Shown here piece after piece: positions 16,308 to 24,977 of a stretch of 64,000 nt of DNA (its first letter is position 1; each line of letters starts with the position of its first letter). The notes under the pieces are model-generated. The model was not told the origin of the DNA. It saw only the letters and a list, made by a program, of their open reading frames with translations, and did no database searches. Position numbers and translations under genes: made by a program. This stretch comes from Phycisphaerales bacterium UBA1845 (GTDB lineage Bacteria; Planctomycetota; Phycisphaerae; UBA1845): positions 24,976 through 88,975 of the forward strand of contig DDIR01000105.1 in assembly GCA_002338715.1 (NCBI GenBank). The letters run 5' to 3'.

Positions 16308-18911
16308 ATGATGGCCTCCGATCGACACCGCAAACTCATGTCCTTGTTCGATCAAGCCGTCGCGCTTGATGAGGGTGAGCGGGCGTCATTTTTGGATAAG
16401 GCTTGCGGAGATGATGCGGAATTGCGTCGTGAAGTGGAGGCGCTGATTGCCAACGATGCCGATCCGATCAGCTTCGTCGACGCGGCACCGTCGCAGGCGG
16501 CACGGGCGGTTGCGGGCGACAGCGGAATGTTGCATTCGACGATCGGCAGCTACTCGATCATCCGCAAACTCGGTGAAGGGGGGATGGGGGTTGTCTACCT
16601 GGCGCAGCAGGAGCGCCCGAATCGCCAGGTCGCGTTGAAGGTGATTCGGCCGGGGGTGGAATCGCGCGAGTTGTTGCGACGATTCGAGCAGGAATCGCAG
16701 GTGCTTGGGTGGTTGCAACATCCGGGGATCGCCCAGGTCTTCGAAGCGGGGACGGCTGACGCGAATGGCACGCGCCAGCCGTTCTTCGCGATGGAATACA
16801 TCGAAGGCCACTCGCTGACCGAATACGCAAATACACATCATCTGTCCGCCCGCCAGCGGTTGGAGCTTGTGGCGAAGCTGTGCGATGCGGTTCATCACGC
16901 CCATCAGAAGGGGTTGATCCATCGCGATTTGAAACCGAGCAATATTCTCGTCGATAGTACGGGCCAACCGAAAATCCTCGACTTCGGTATCGCGCGAATC
17001 GTCGGTGCTGATGTGCAGGGGACGGCCACCGAGACGGTCACGGGCAAACTGGTCGGGACAATCGCTTACATGAGTCCGGAGCAATTGGGCGGCAGATCGC
17101 GCGACCTCGACATTCGCAGCGACGTGTATTCGCTGGGCGTGATCTGCTTTGAATTGCTGACGGGCCAGTTGCCGCAAGACATCACCGACATGACGATTCC
17201 GCAAGCCGCCCGGACGATTACTGAAAAGGAGCCGTCACGGTTGAGCGCGATCAATCGGTCGCTTCGCGGTGATGTTGAAACGATCGTCGGTACGGCGCTT
17301 CAAAAGGAAAAAGAGCGTCGCTATCAATCGGCGTCGGACTTTGCGGCTGACATTCGCAGATACCTTTCAGACCAGGCGATCAGCGCCAGGCCGACCAGTA
17401 CGTTTTATCAGTTTCGAAAATTTGCGCGGCGCAACAAGTCGCTCGTGGGTGTGGTAGTTGTTGCGCTCGCGGCGCTGGTTGCCGCTCTCGTTCAGATGAC
17501 CATCGACCGCAACCGCGCCATCGTTGCTGAGAACGAAGCAACCGAAAGCGCGGCGCTGGCGATGGCTGCAGAACAGGACGCCAGACGTGAAGCCGAGCAG
17601 GCGGAAGCGGTTAACGCGTTTCTCGTGGATATATTCAGCGCCCCGAATCCGCAGGTGTCGGGTCATGACGTTCGGGTGGCTGACGTGTTGGACTCGGCCA
17701 AGGGCGAGATCGCGACGAGTTTTGCAGACAAACCCGATGTGCGGGTGGCGCTTCATATCGCTTTGGGCAACACTTACTTCGGACTTGGGTTATATGAAGA
17801 GTCCGACGCGGAGTTTGTCGCGGCGCTGGAGACCGCACGCGAACATCTGGGCGAAAGTCACGAAGACACGCTGGTGGCGATGGGCAGTCTTGGGCACGTT
17901 CGTGCGACCCGCAACGAGTTTGACGATGCCGAGCGGTTCTTGAGGCAGGCGTACGAAGGATTTGAAGTCGCAATGGGTGAAGATTCGCGGCGGGCGCTGG
18001 TGGCTGCGAACAACTACGCGGGTCTGCTTCGGCGAATGGGACGCAATGCTGACGCGCTACCGATTTATGAGAAGAACCTGGCTGTTCGCGAGCGGAAGTT
18101 TGGCGCGGACGATCCGGATACGCTGGCGTCGATGAACAATCTCGTGGCGATATACGAGGCGCTGAAGCGATTCGACGACGCGGAGGAGATTCTCAACCGA
18201 TTGCTTCCCGGGTGTCGCAAGGTGTTTGGCGATTCCGATCCGCGCACGCTGATCGTGACGCACAACTACGCGGTTTTCCTTGAAGGGCAGGGCAAATCCG
18301 AACAGGCGACGCCGCTTTATCGCGATATCTTAAAGACGTCGCGCTCTGTGTTTCCCGAAGGGCATCCGCAAACGATGGCTGCGATCGCGGCGCTGGCTGG
18401 GAATCTTTGGGATTTGAAGCGCTTTGATGAATCGACCCCGCTCATGCAGGAGATCGCGGACAACCTTTGGCCGGACCGCGTTGATTTTGATCCGCCGTCG
18501 TTTAATCCGACATATGGCGACTTGATGTATCACTACGCATTGTTCGGGTTAGTCGACGCTTGTGTGGAAGCGGGCGATGTCGCGTGCGTCGTCGCAAAGC
18601 TTGACCAGGCGATCGAATCGATGGAGCGCCTGCCCGAAGAGCAGCAGTGGCGGATGGGGCGGATCGAGCAGTTCTACGGCGAGAGCCTGCGCCGGCTTGG
18701 GCGATTGGATGAGGCGAAAAAGCGATTGCTTCGGGGCTACGAGATACTAAGTGAAGCGCGCGGTGACACGGACGACGTGACGCAATTGGCCATCGGTTCG
18801 CTGCTCAGGCTGTTTGAAGGTCTGAACGACGAGGAGCGAGCCGGCGAATACCGAAAAAAGTTGACCGACGAAAAAGCCCAGGATCAAGAGAAACCAGCGA
18901 ATGCAACGTAG
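16308..18911 (+). CDS. Transmembrane Ser/Thr protein kinase with TPR domain
   Basis: A protein of about 867 residues. The kinase domain (about residues 82-360) has the glycine loop KLGEGGMGVVYLA, VALKVI, the catalytic loop IHRDLKPSNIL, the DFG motif ILDFGIARI and the APE region GTIAYMSPEQ. A single transmembrane helix follows at about 378-398 (LVGVVVVALAALVAALV), then at least six TPRs of the tetratricopeptide/NB-ARC style (for example DDPDTLASMNNLVAIYEAL). The N-terminal 80 residues contain the Asp/Glu-rich helix typical of this planctomycete kinase family. ATG at 16308 or 16311. Its TAG stop lies inside the arm of the inverted-repeat element at 18907-18987. It is paired with the ECF sigma gene. 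Confidence 0.92.
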   Translation: MMASDRHRKLMSLFDQAVALDEGERASFLDKACGDDAELRREVEALIANDADPISFVDAAPSQAARAVAGDSGMLHSTIGSYSIIRKLGEGGMGVVYLAQQERPNRQVALKVIRPGVESRELLRRFEQESQVLGWLQHPGIAQVFEAGTADANGTRQPFFAMEYIEGHSLTEYANTHHLSARQRLELVAKLCDAVHHAHQKGLIHRDLKPSNILVDSTGQPKILDFGIARIVGADVQGTATETVTGKLVGTIAYMSPEQLGGRSRDLDIRSDVYSLGVICFELLTGQLPQDITDMTIPQAARTITEKEPSRLSAINRSLRGDVETIVGTALQKEKERRYQSASDFAADIRRYLSDQAISARPTSTFYQFRKFARRNKSLVGVVVVALAALVAALVQMTIDRNRAIVAENEATESAALAMAAEQDARREAEQAEAVNAFLVDIFSAPNPQVSGHDVRVADVLDSAKGEIATSFADKPDVRVALHIALGNTYFGLGLYEESDAEFVAALETAREHLGESHEDTLVAMGSLGHVRATRNEFDDAERFLRQAYEGFEVAMGEDSRRALVAANNYAGLLRRMGRNADALPIYEKNLAVRERKFGADDPDTLASMNNLVAIYEALKRFDDAEEILNRLLPGCRKVFGDSDPRTLIVTHNYAVFLEGQGKSEQATPLYRDILKTSRSVFPEGHPQTMAAIAALAGNLWDLKRFDESTPLMQEIADNLWPDRVDFDPPSFNPTYGDLMYHYALFGLVDACVEAGDVACVVAKLDQAIESMERLPEEQQWRMGRIEQFYGESLRRLGRLDEAKKRLLRGYEILSEARGDTDDVTQLAIGSLLRLFEGLNDEERAGEYRKKLTDEKAQDQEKPANAT

Positions 18912-18987
18912 GGTGGGCCGTGCCCACCATGATGTTCGCACGCGACGGTTGTCGGATTTCAACGGCGGCGGGCACGGCCCACCCCAC
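18907..18987. repeat. CGTAGGGTG inverted-repeat element, copy 1
   Basis: Arms 18907-18928 (CGTAGGGTGGGCCGTGCCC...) and 18967-18987 are inverted copies with two mismatches and a loop of about 38 bases. The left arm supplies the TAG stop codon of the kinase gene (18909-18911). The loop is similar to copy 2 at 19544-19626, so the two are direct copies of one element. Confidence 0.85.
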
Positions 18988-19032
18988 AACTGCTCGACGC
19001 ACTAGTCCTTGAAATCTTCACGAGGTTCCAGA

Positions 19033-19548
19033 TTGACTGAATGGCTTGTTCAACATGGCGACATACTAGATGTTCAAGCCGAGGTCCTGGTTTGTTCGGC
19101 GAATCCGTATCTAACGCTGTCGGGCGGTGTCGGTGGGGCGCTTCGGCAAAAGTACGGCGACGCGATGCAGGAGCGGCTTCAACATTATCTTGCTGATCGC
19201 AAGGTCAAGTACGTCGAACCGGGGACGATTGTTGCCATCGACGGGAGTGGTACTCCGTATACCATGGTCTTGCATGCGGTGGCTGTTGATGCGTTCTATG
19301 ATTCAAGCGTGTCGCTTGTCAGCGAGTTGGTCGTTCGTTCGCTTGCCATTGCAAACGAGCTTGGCGCCAAGAGTATCGCATTGCCAGCACTCGCGACCGG
19401 GTACGGAAAACTCGCGATGTCCCAGTTCGCGAACGCCTTGGTTCCGCTTGTTCAAACCGATTTCGATGTCAGGAGGGCAACTGTCTGCCTGCGCCACGAC
19501 GCAGACGCCGAAGTCGTAAGGGCTGCAATTTCCCCAAGAAATGCGTAG
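19033..19548 (+). CDS. Macro-domain protein (ADP-ribose-binding type)
   Basis: A protein of about 171 residues that is a single macro domain. Visible are the N-terminal GDILDVQAEVLVCSANPYL, the GGVGGALRQKYG loop and the late IALPALATGYGKL with the usual GxG turn. Macro domains bind ADP-ribose or remove it from proteins. The usual Asn-Ala-Ala-Asn is here SANPYL, so catalysis is uncertain. I choose the TTG at 19033 because CGAGG lies 7 bases before it; a TTG at 19009 would add eight residues. The gene lies between two directly repeated inverted-repeat elements, and its TAG stop is inside the second one. Confidence 0.75.
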   Translation: MTEWLVQHGDILDVQAEVLVCSANPYLTLSGGVGGALRQKYGDAMQERLQHYLADRKVKYVEPGTIVAIDGSGTPYTMVLHAVAVDAFYDSSVSLVSELVVRSLAIANELGAKSIALPALATGYGKLAMSQFANALVPLVQTDFDVRRATVCLRHDADAEVVRAAISPRNA

Positions 19549-19626
19549 GGTGGGCCGTGCCCACCATGTTGTTTGCGTGCGACGGTTGTTGGCGTCTCAA
19601 CGGCGGTGGGCACGGCCCACCCTACG
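19544..19626. repeat. CGTAGGGTG inverted-repeat element, copy 2
   Basis: Arms 19544-19565 and 19605-19626 are perfectly complementary over 22 bases, with a loop of about 39 bases that is clearly related to that of copy 1. The left arm supplies the TAG stop of the macro-domain gene at 19546-19548. Same orientation as copy 1, so together they form direct repeats around the macro gene. Confidence 0.88.
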
Positions 19627-19781
19627 CTGGCGCGATTCTATGCAACTGGGCTTTGCATGCTTGCTGGCGCTTGCTTTATCACGCATTCTTCCGGGGTTTT
19701 CGTCTTGGCTGGGCTGGGCGGATGACGTTACAATGATCCGGTGGGCGGTCTTTCAATTTGTTGCTTCAGCAGGAATTGGTC

Positions 19782-20801
19782 ATGAGCTTTTTGGATCAAA
19801 ATCGAATTGGTAGTCGGCGGGTGCGCGCGTTTACGTTGGTCGAGTTGCTGGTGGTTGTTTCGATCATCGCGCTTCTGATTTCGATTCTGGTTCCGTCGCT
19901 GACGAAAGCGCGCGAACAGGCGCGGACGGTGAAGTGTCTGGCCAACCTACATTCCCAGGGACTTGCGATCTTAACGTACGCGTCTGAATATCAGGGTGTG
20001 TTGCCCGGTCCGATTCACCCGGCGATCAAACGCAAGGTGCATAGCATCACCAACGATCCACTCGATCGGCAGAAGTCGCTGACGTGGCTGCTTCGTCCTT
20101 ACTATGGCAAGAGTCTCGGCGATGCGAATCGCGAAGACAAACGAAGCGATGAAATCAGTTCTTGCCCTTCGGCAGAACGCATCGTTCCGGATCAGGATTT
20201 CTTCGATTATCAACCCAGCGGCAGTTGGCAGGAGCGCCCCTATAGCTACGTGGCCAACACTTGGGGCATTACCGATTCCGGCACGACGGTGTCGAAGGCC
20301 ATCGCGAGTGACACCGATCCGCCGCACTATTTCGGCGCGTGGTTCTATACCAATCCAAGCCCGGACATTCCCGGTGTCGCGTGGTGGCCCAAGCAGCTGA
20401 GCCGCATCAAACGACCGGGCGAGGAGTGGGCTGTGGCGGATGCTTGGTATCGCAGGGTGTCAGCCGCAGGCGGTCGTCCGACTCCTGGGGCCGCGACGAA
20501 GCAATGGGTCGGAACATTTGTGCCCGAGATCAACAGTTACCTGGCGATCATTCCCGATCGTCCCTACCACCGCATCAGCGCGAACAAAGTCAGTTCCCAC
20601 GCCCGCACCGGTAAAGACGTACTGCCGCAGATCAACTTCAAGGGTTCGACCAGCATGGTGTATTTCGATGGGCATGCCGGGCTCTTCTTTGGTCAATGGC
20701 GAAAGACCGGTGACGGTGGAACGGTCAATCCGTTTTGGACGGATTTTGGCGGTAAGCACAACATTTCAACGTTTCAGTGGAATCCCAAGAACTATCAATA
20801 G
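19782..20801 (+). CDS. Prepilin-like secreted protein (type II pseudopilin N-terminus)
   Basis: A 339-residue protein with an N-terminal prepilin leader: RRVRA then FTLVELLVVVSIIALLISIL at about residues 14-38, cleaved before the Phe by a prepilin peptidase. The following IPSL-like region and AREQARTVKCLANLHSQGL continue the pilin spine. The C-terminal part is globular with a late SMVYFDGHAGLFF motif, as in the planctomycete family of pilin-like proteins with an H-X9-DG ending. These proteins are numerous in planctomycetes and of unknown role, probably part of a pseudopilus or surface layer. ATG at 19782 follows AGGAATTGGTC. Confidence 0.8.
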   Translation: MSFLDQNRIGSRRVRAFTLVELLVVVSIIALLISILVPSLTKAREQARTVKCLANLHSQGLAILTYASEYQGVLPGPIHPAIKRKVHSITNDPLDRQKSLTWLLRPYYGKSLGDANREDKRSDEISSCPSAERIVPDQDFFDYQPSGSWQERPYSYVANTWGITDSGTTVSKAIASDTDPPHYFGAWFYTNPSPDIPGVAWWPKQLSRIKRPGEEWAVADAWYRRVSAAGGRPTPGAATKQWVGTFVPEINSYLAIIPDRPYHRISANKVSSHARTGKDVLPQINFKGSTSMVYFDGHAGLFFGQWRKTGDGGTVNPFWTDFGGKHNISTFQWNPKNYQ

Positions 20802-20818
20802 CGCGGGTATTCCAGCCG

Positions 20819-21832
20819 CTATTTGTCCAACCGGTACTCCTGCCAGTCCTCGACGCTTCGAATCAGCACGTTGTTCGGAGTAAGGTGCTTGAGTGCTGCC
20901 CATGCCGAGGCTTTGACCGCCAACTCCTCGTCATAGAGCAACTTCGCCAATGCCGACAACATTTCGGCGGAGTTGATGTCAAACCGTTGGGCGCACTGCG
21001 CGGCCCATGTTCGCATCTCTGGGTTTTTATGCGAGCACGCGTCAACAATGTCGGCTGCCGATTTGTGCTCAGCCAGATATTCGACGGCTGCATAACAGGC
21101 GGGTCGATCATCTGCCTCAATCCACGCCCTGGCTTCATCGATGGAACTCGGCAGCGGCGTGGGTTGAGCGGGGAATTGGCCGATTGACCCCGACGGACGT
21201 TCGAGGAATTTTTCGACAACGGCAGTGGACAGTCCGTATCCCGGTTTGAGTTCGATCCTTCGCAGGTGCTTCCAGTTGTTTCTGCGGCTCTCAAAGGTGC
21301 CCAACACCGTTTGGCCGCGACCGTCCACCAGGGTCATGTGACCGATATCGGTAAACGGTTCGAATTGGAAGATCAGCGGTCGGCCTACCGTCGGGGCAAT
21401 GACGACGACGTCTTCCGATTCAGACCAATAAACGGCTGGTTTTCGACCGTCAAACTCAGGCGTAGCGAGTCTCCTGAATGGCATTTCAATTCTGTAGAGG
21501 CTAAGGGAGTACGAAGGCCTTAGCGTCGGCCAAACCTGCAAGGACCAGTGTGGAGGATCATGGGTGGGGTTTGCGTATGTCCAGACGGCTTCGTATCGGC
21601 GTGAAGGGGAGAGGAATGTGGCGCTCGGGTAGGACGCGCCTTGAAAATACCAACCCAGCGACCATTTGGTGATGAGTGTGCAAACAGCCAACGCGATCGT
21701 GCCGACGAAGAGAATGACGTAGCGCCTGCGGTACTTTTTCCTGATCATTGCGATGCCCGCAGGAACCCACGCAAAGAGCAGAACGTAGTACAAGACGACC
21801 AAAGCCACGAACAATATGAGCAGTTTTGACAT
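20819..21832 (-). CDS. Membrane-anchored protein with HEAT-like C-terminus, function unknown
   Basis: A 337-residue protein. Two hydrophobic helices at the N-terminus (LLILFVALVVLYYVLLFAWV and YVILFVGTIALAVCTLI) anchor it; the middle, about residues 70-220, looks like an extracytoplasmic beta domain (SRRYEAVWTY, AVYWSESEDVVVIAPT). The last 100 residues are helical pairs resembling HEAT repeats (ACYAAVEYLAEHKSAADIV, MLSALAKLLYDEELAVKASA). I recognise no family. It is on the minus strand after the zinc-ribbon gene at 21884-22465, with about 50 bases between them. Confidence 0.65.
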   Translation of the reverse strand: MSKLLILFVALVVLYYVLLFAWVPAGIAMIRKKYRRRYVILFVGTIALAVCTLITKWSLGWYFQGASYPSATFLSPSRRYEAVWTYANPTHDPPHWSLQVWPTLRPSYSLSLYRIEMPFRRLATPEFDGRKPAVYWSESEDVVVIAPTVGRPLIFQFEPFTDIGHMTLVDGRGQTVLGTFESRRNNWKHLRRIELKPGYGLSTAVVEKFLERPSGSIGQFPAQPTPLPSSIDEARAWIEADDRPACYAAVEYLAEHKSAADIVDACSHKNPEMRTWAAQCAQRFDINSAEMLSALAKLLYDEELAVKASAWAALKHLTPNNVLIRSVEDWQEYRLDK

Positions 21833-21883
21833 GCAGACGATTCTAGAAGTCGTCAGCAGGCGAATCCATCGCCAGACGATTCC

Positions 21884-22465
21884 TTACACCATCGCTCCGC
21901 ATTCCGGACACACGCCGCTGATGTTGCCGGTTAGGTTGTACCCGCACGCACAGATCAGTCCGGCGGACATCAGGCGTTCGCGCTCTGCGTTTTGCCGTTT
22001 GCGTCGACGCTTTCGCATCAGGAACGCTGCATCTGTTGCCGCGACGACCGGTGGAAGGACTCTTGCGTAATCGATCCCCAGTGGGCCAACGGGGTTGATG
22101 CTGAGAACTTGCAGGCCAATGGGTACGAATACGAAGAGTATCAGCCAAACCATACCAAAGCTCACGATGGCGCTGAACCAGTCTCCGGCTGAGAAAGACG
22201 TGATGTACAATTGCGTGGTTTCTGATCGCGGTGTTCGAAAATGCCTGTATAGCGTGTGGGTGATGAAGCCGTCGATGACCAGGGCGACAACGGCGATGAT
22301 CGGAAACATGATGATGCTGGTGCCAGGCTTGGCATATCCCAAGGTGGTGGTGGTGAGTATGATTGAAAGTACAAATATTAGGATGGGGGCCAGCATTGCA
22401 AACGCGAGGAGCGCGACGAGGATCGCGTGCGTCTCCGAAAGCCTTGGTTGATCGGCTCTGTCCAT
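21884..22465 (-). CDS. Multi-pass membrane protein with C-terminal zinc ribbon
   Basis: A 193-residue protein with four hydrophobic helices (starting at about residues 14, 42, 90 and 115) and a basic linker (RKRRRKRQNAERERL) leading to the zinc ribbon CACGYNLTGNISGVCPECG at the C-terminus. It shares this ending with the proteins at 2413 and 2958 but has a longer, different membrane part. ATG at 22465 is used because upstream codons give a polar leader without SD context. The ribbon is on the basic side of the last helix and so is probably cytoplasmic. Function unknown. Confidence 0.7.
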   Translation of the reverse strand: MDRADQPRLSETHAILVALLAFAMLAPILIFVLSIILTTTTLGYAKPGTSIIMFPIIAVVALVIDGFITHTLYRHFRTPRSETTQLYITSFSAGDWFSAIVSFGMVWLILFVFVPIGLQVLSINPVGPLGIDYARVLPPVVAATDAAFLMRKRRRKRQNAERERLMSAGLICACGYNLTGNISGVCPECGAMV

Positions 22466-22711
22466 TTTAGTCGGTCGCTGACTGTGGCGTTGCGTTTGAG
22501 GTACTTGCGATCTGGGCATTGGCGATTGGTGCATTGGCCGCGCCTTTGCTTATTTTAACCCCGCGCGGTTGGAATCCCAAGGTTTCGCCTGAAAGCGGTG
22601 TTGCGGCTATACTTGCGGACCAATGGTGCCGGATGGTCCGCGGGCCTGTTCTCCAGGTTTCGGGCGTCGGGTGTTTGGATTGATTTGAAACACAGGGATA
22701 CAGGAACACTC

Positions 22712-23320
22712 ATGAAACTTCGATCGACTTCTTCGCTGCCGGTATTGGTTTCAATTGTCTCGTTGGCCTTGATTGGCTTGGGCGGGTGCCAGGTTTCGAC
22801 CGCGCCCGTGCAATCACAAGCCGGGACGACCACCACGATCATCATCGTTCGCCATGCCGAACGCGATCCCGAAGAATTCGATCCGCCGCTCACCGAAGAA
22901 GGTGAAGCCCGCGCAGAAGCGTTGGCTGACGCGCTCGACGAAAACGGCGTCACCGCGATCTTCACGTCCGCGTTCATCCGCAACCGCCAGACCTGCGACG
23001 TGTTGGCCGACCGCCTTGGGATTGTTGTGGAAGAGTATTCGCAAGCCGAAGTGGCGATCACCAAGACATGGGCTGACGGTTTCGTCAACAACGTTCTGCA
23101 AAACCATGCGGGCGGGACGGTGCTTTGGGTTGGCAATACCGGCCCGATTATCGATGGCGTGCAGAGTGGAAACTTGCAGGAACTCTACATGCGTCTTGGC
23201 GGGACGGGGCGAGCGCCGACGCGCTATCAGGACATCTACACTGCCACCATTCCCGAAGAGGGACCAGTGCGGTTTGTCAAAGCTGAGTACGGTGGTGAAA
23301 GTAGTCTGGACGCGAATTAA
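22712..23320 (+). CDS. Histidine-phosphatase-family lipoprotein
   Basis: A 202-residue lipoprotein: signal peptide with lipobox LIGLGGC at about residues 20-26, then a phosphoglycerate-mutase-like domain. The catalytic motif is IIIVRHAERD, close to the RHG/RHA signature, followed by LTEEGEARAEALADAL and AIFTSAFIRNRQTCDVLA. The second catalytic His region is probably VLWVGNTGPIID, where the expected His is replaced by Asn, so activity is uncertain. ATG at 22712 has AGGA 6 bases upstream. Single gene on the plus strand. Confidence 0.78.
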   Translation: MKLRSTSSLPVLVSIVSLALIGLGGCQVSTAPVQSQAGTTTTIIIVRHAERDPEEFDPPLTEEGEARAEALADALDENGVTAIFTSAFIRNRQTCDVLADRLGIVVEEYSQAEVAITKTWADGFVNNVLQNHAGGTVLWVGNTGPIIDGVQSGNLQELYMRLGGTGRAPTRYQDIYTATIPEEGPVRFVKAEYGGESSLDAN

Positions 23321-23350
23321 TCGATGTCGTGTTTGGCCCCGTCGTTGTCG

Positions 23351-23418
23351 TGCCACTGCTCTGTGAGCAGTGTGAATAAGGAAACCAATCGAAGCGCACT
23401 GCTCACAGAGCAGTGGCA
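23351..23418. repeat. Perfect 22-base inverted repeat with CACTGCTC arms
   Basis: Arms 23351-23372 and 23397-23418 are exact reverse complements (TGCCACTGCTCTGTGAGCAG...), with a 24-base loop. Each arm also contains the shorter palindrome CTGCTC...GAGCAG, so it can fold in two ways. It lies 30 bases before the biotin carboxylase gene. Confidence 0.85.
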
Positions 23419-23447
23419 CATCCAGATTGTGGATGGATTTGCATTTG

Positions 23448-24932
23448 ATGTTTAAGAAAGTCTTGATTGCCAATCGCGGTGAGGTGGCGGTTCGGATCAC
23501 GAACACGCTGCAGCAGATGGGGATCGTCGCCGTCGCGGTTCATTCCGAACCGGATCGGTGGGGGCTTCATGTGCGCCGTGCCGACGAGGCGTATGCCCTT
23601 GAAGGTGAGACAGCCGCTGACACTTACTTGCGCATCAATCGCATCATCGAGGTGGCCAAGTCTTGCGGAGCCGACGCGATTCATCCCGGTTATGGATTCC
23701 TTTCCGAAAACGCTGCGTTCGCCCAGGCGTGCATCGATGCGGGCATCGTCTTCATCGGTCCAACGCCCGACGTCATTCGCAAGATGGGCGACAAGATGAT
23801 CGCCAAGACCACGTTGGCCGATGCGGGCGTGCCCGTGGTTCCCGGTTATTGGGACAATGGCAATGCCGACATCGCCACGTTGGAACGGGAAGCCGAGCGG
23901 ATCGGTTATCCGGTGCTCATCAAAGCCGCGGCTGGCGGTGGCGGTAAAGGGATGCGCGTCGCGCGAACGCCCGACGAACTTCGATCGGGTGTGGATGTCG
24001 CTCGGCGCGAGTCGGTCAGTGCGTTTGGCGATGACCGCGTGTTCTTGGAAAAGTACGTCACATCACCGCGTCACGTTGAGTTTCAAATCTTCGGTGATTC
24101 GACGGGGCGTGCGGTGCACATGTTCGAGCGGGAGTGTTCGATCCAGCGGCGCCATCAGAAAATCATCGAAGAATCACCATCGCCCGCGCTGTCGCCCGAA
24201 TTGCGAGAGAAGATGGCTGCTGCTGCGGTTAGAACGGCTGAGGCGATCGGCTACACCGGTGCGGGAACGGTCGAGTTCATTCTCGACGAGTCGGGCTCGT
24301 TTTATTTCCTCGAAGTCAACACGCGTTTGCAGGTCGAACATCCCATCACCGAAATGCGCTTGCAGCTTGATCTTGTGCGCTTGCAGGTCGAGGTGGCTGC
24401 GGGCATGCCGCTGACGTTTGAACAAAATGATTTGGAACCGGCTGGCCATGCGATCGAATGCCGGATTTACGCGGAAGACGCAGCCCGCGGTTTCTTGCCG
24501 TCGGTTGGCGAGATCAGGCAGTTCGACGCGCCGGCTGGCGCGAACGTGCGGTTGGATTCGGGCGTTTTTGCGGGCGATCACGTAACGGTCTACTACGATC
24601 CGATGTTGGCGAAGTTGGCGGTGTGGGGTCAGACGCGCGATGAGGCGTTGGCGCGGATGGCCTGGGCGCTGCGGCGATTCGTGGTGACGGGCGTGACCAC
24701 AAACATCGCGTTTCTGGCGAGCGTCATACGCCATCCGCAATTTCAAAAGGGCGAATACGACACGCACTTCTTGGATGCGTTCGACCTTGAGGATGGCGAA
24801 CAGATTCCCGACGAAGTGTTGGTAGCCGCTGCGATGTTGGCCGGTCGAACGAAAGCGACGGGCCACGGTGAGAAAGCGGTGACCACAAGCGCATCGCCAT
24901 GGCGAAATGCCGGACGATGGCGCGGCGTGTAG
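23448..24932 (+). CDS. Biotin carboxylase subunit of an acyl-CoA carboxylase
   Basis: A 494-residue ATP-grasp enzyme that carboxylates biotin. It begins FKKVLIANRGEVAVRI, has the ATP loop AAAGGGGKGMRVA, the HPGYGFLSEN motif, EKYVTSPRHVEFQIFGD, the catalytic ECSIQRRHQKIIEE and FLEVNTRLQVEHP...TE. The C-terminus runs past the usual carboxylase domain to SPWRNAGRWRGV, which matches the start of the BT/carrier linker of one-piece methylcrotonyl- or propionyl-CoA carboxylase alpha subunits, and then stops at TAG. The carrier continues in the same frame at 24978. With HMG-CoA lyase downstream, 3-methylcrotonyl-CoA carboxylase is the most likely enzyme. Start ATG 23448; 23433 is also in frame. Confidence 0.85.
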   Translation: MFKKVLIANRGEVAVRITNTLQQMGIVAVAVHSEPDRWGLHVRRADEAYALEGETAADTYLRINRIIEVAKSCGADAIHPGYGFLSENAAFAQACIDAGIVFIGPTPDVIRKMGDKMIAKTTLADAGVPVVPGYWDNGNADIATLEREAERIGYPVLIKAAAGGGGKGMRVARTPDELRSGVDVARRESVSAFGDDRVFLEKYVTSPRHVEFQIFGDSTGRAVHMFERECSIQRRHQKIIEESPSPALSPELREKMAAAAVRTAEAIGYTGAGTVEFILDESGSFYFLEVNTRLQVEHPITEMRLQLDLVRLQVEVAAGMPLTFEQNDLEPAGHAIECRIYAEDAARGFLPSVGEIRQFDAPAGANVRLDSGVFAGDHVTVYYDPMLAKLAVWGQTRDEALARMAWALRRFVVTGVTTNIAFLASVIRHPQFQKGEYDTHFLDAFDLEDGEQIPDEVLVAAAMLAGRTKATGHGEKAVTTSASPWRNAGRWRGV

Positions 24933-24977
24933 TTTGCACGTTTGCAATTAGGAAGAATCACGGAAGCAGCGAACACG

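Noticed and set aside
19541..19813. Small frame encoding VGRAHHVVC...RWARPTL
   Set aside because: It is a translation of the inverted-repeat element. Similar peptides arise at the other copies and falsely lengthen neighbouring genes, for example the aldo/keto reductase start.
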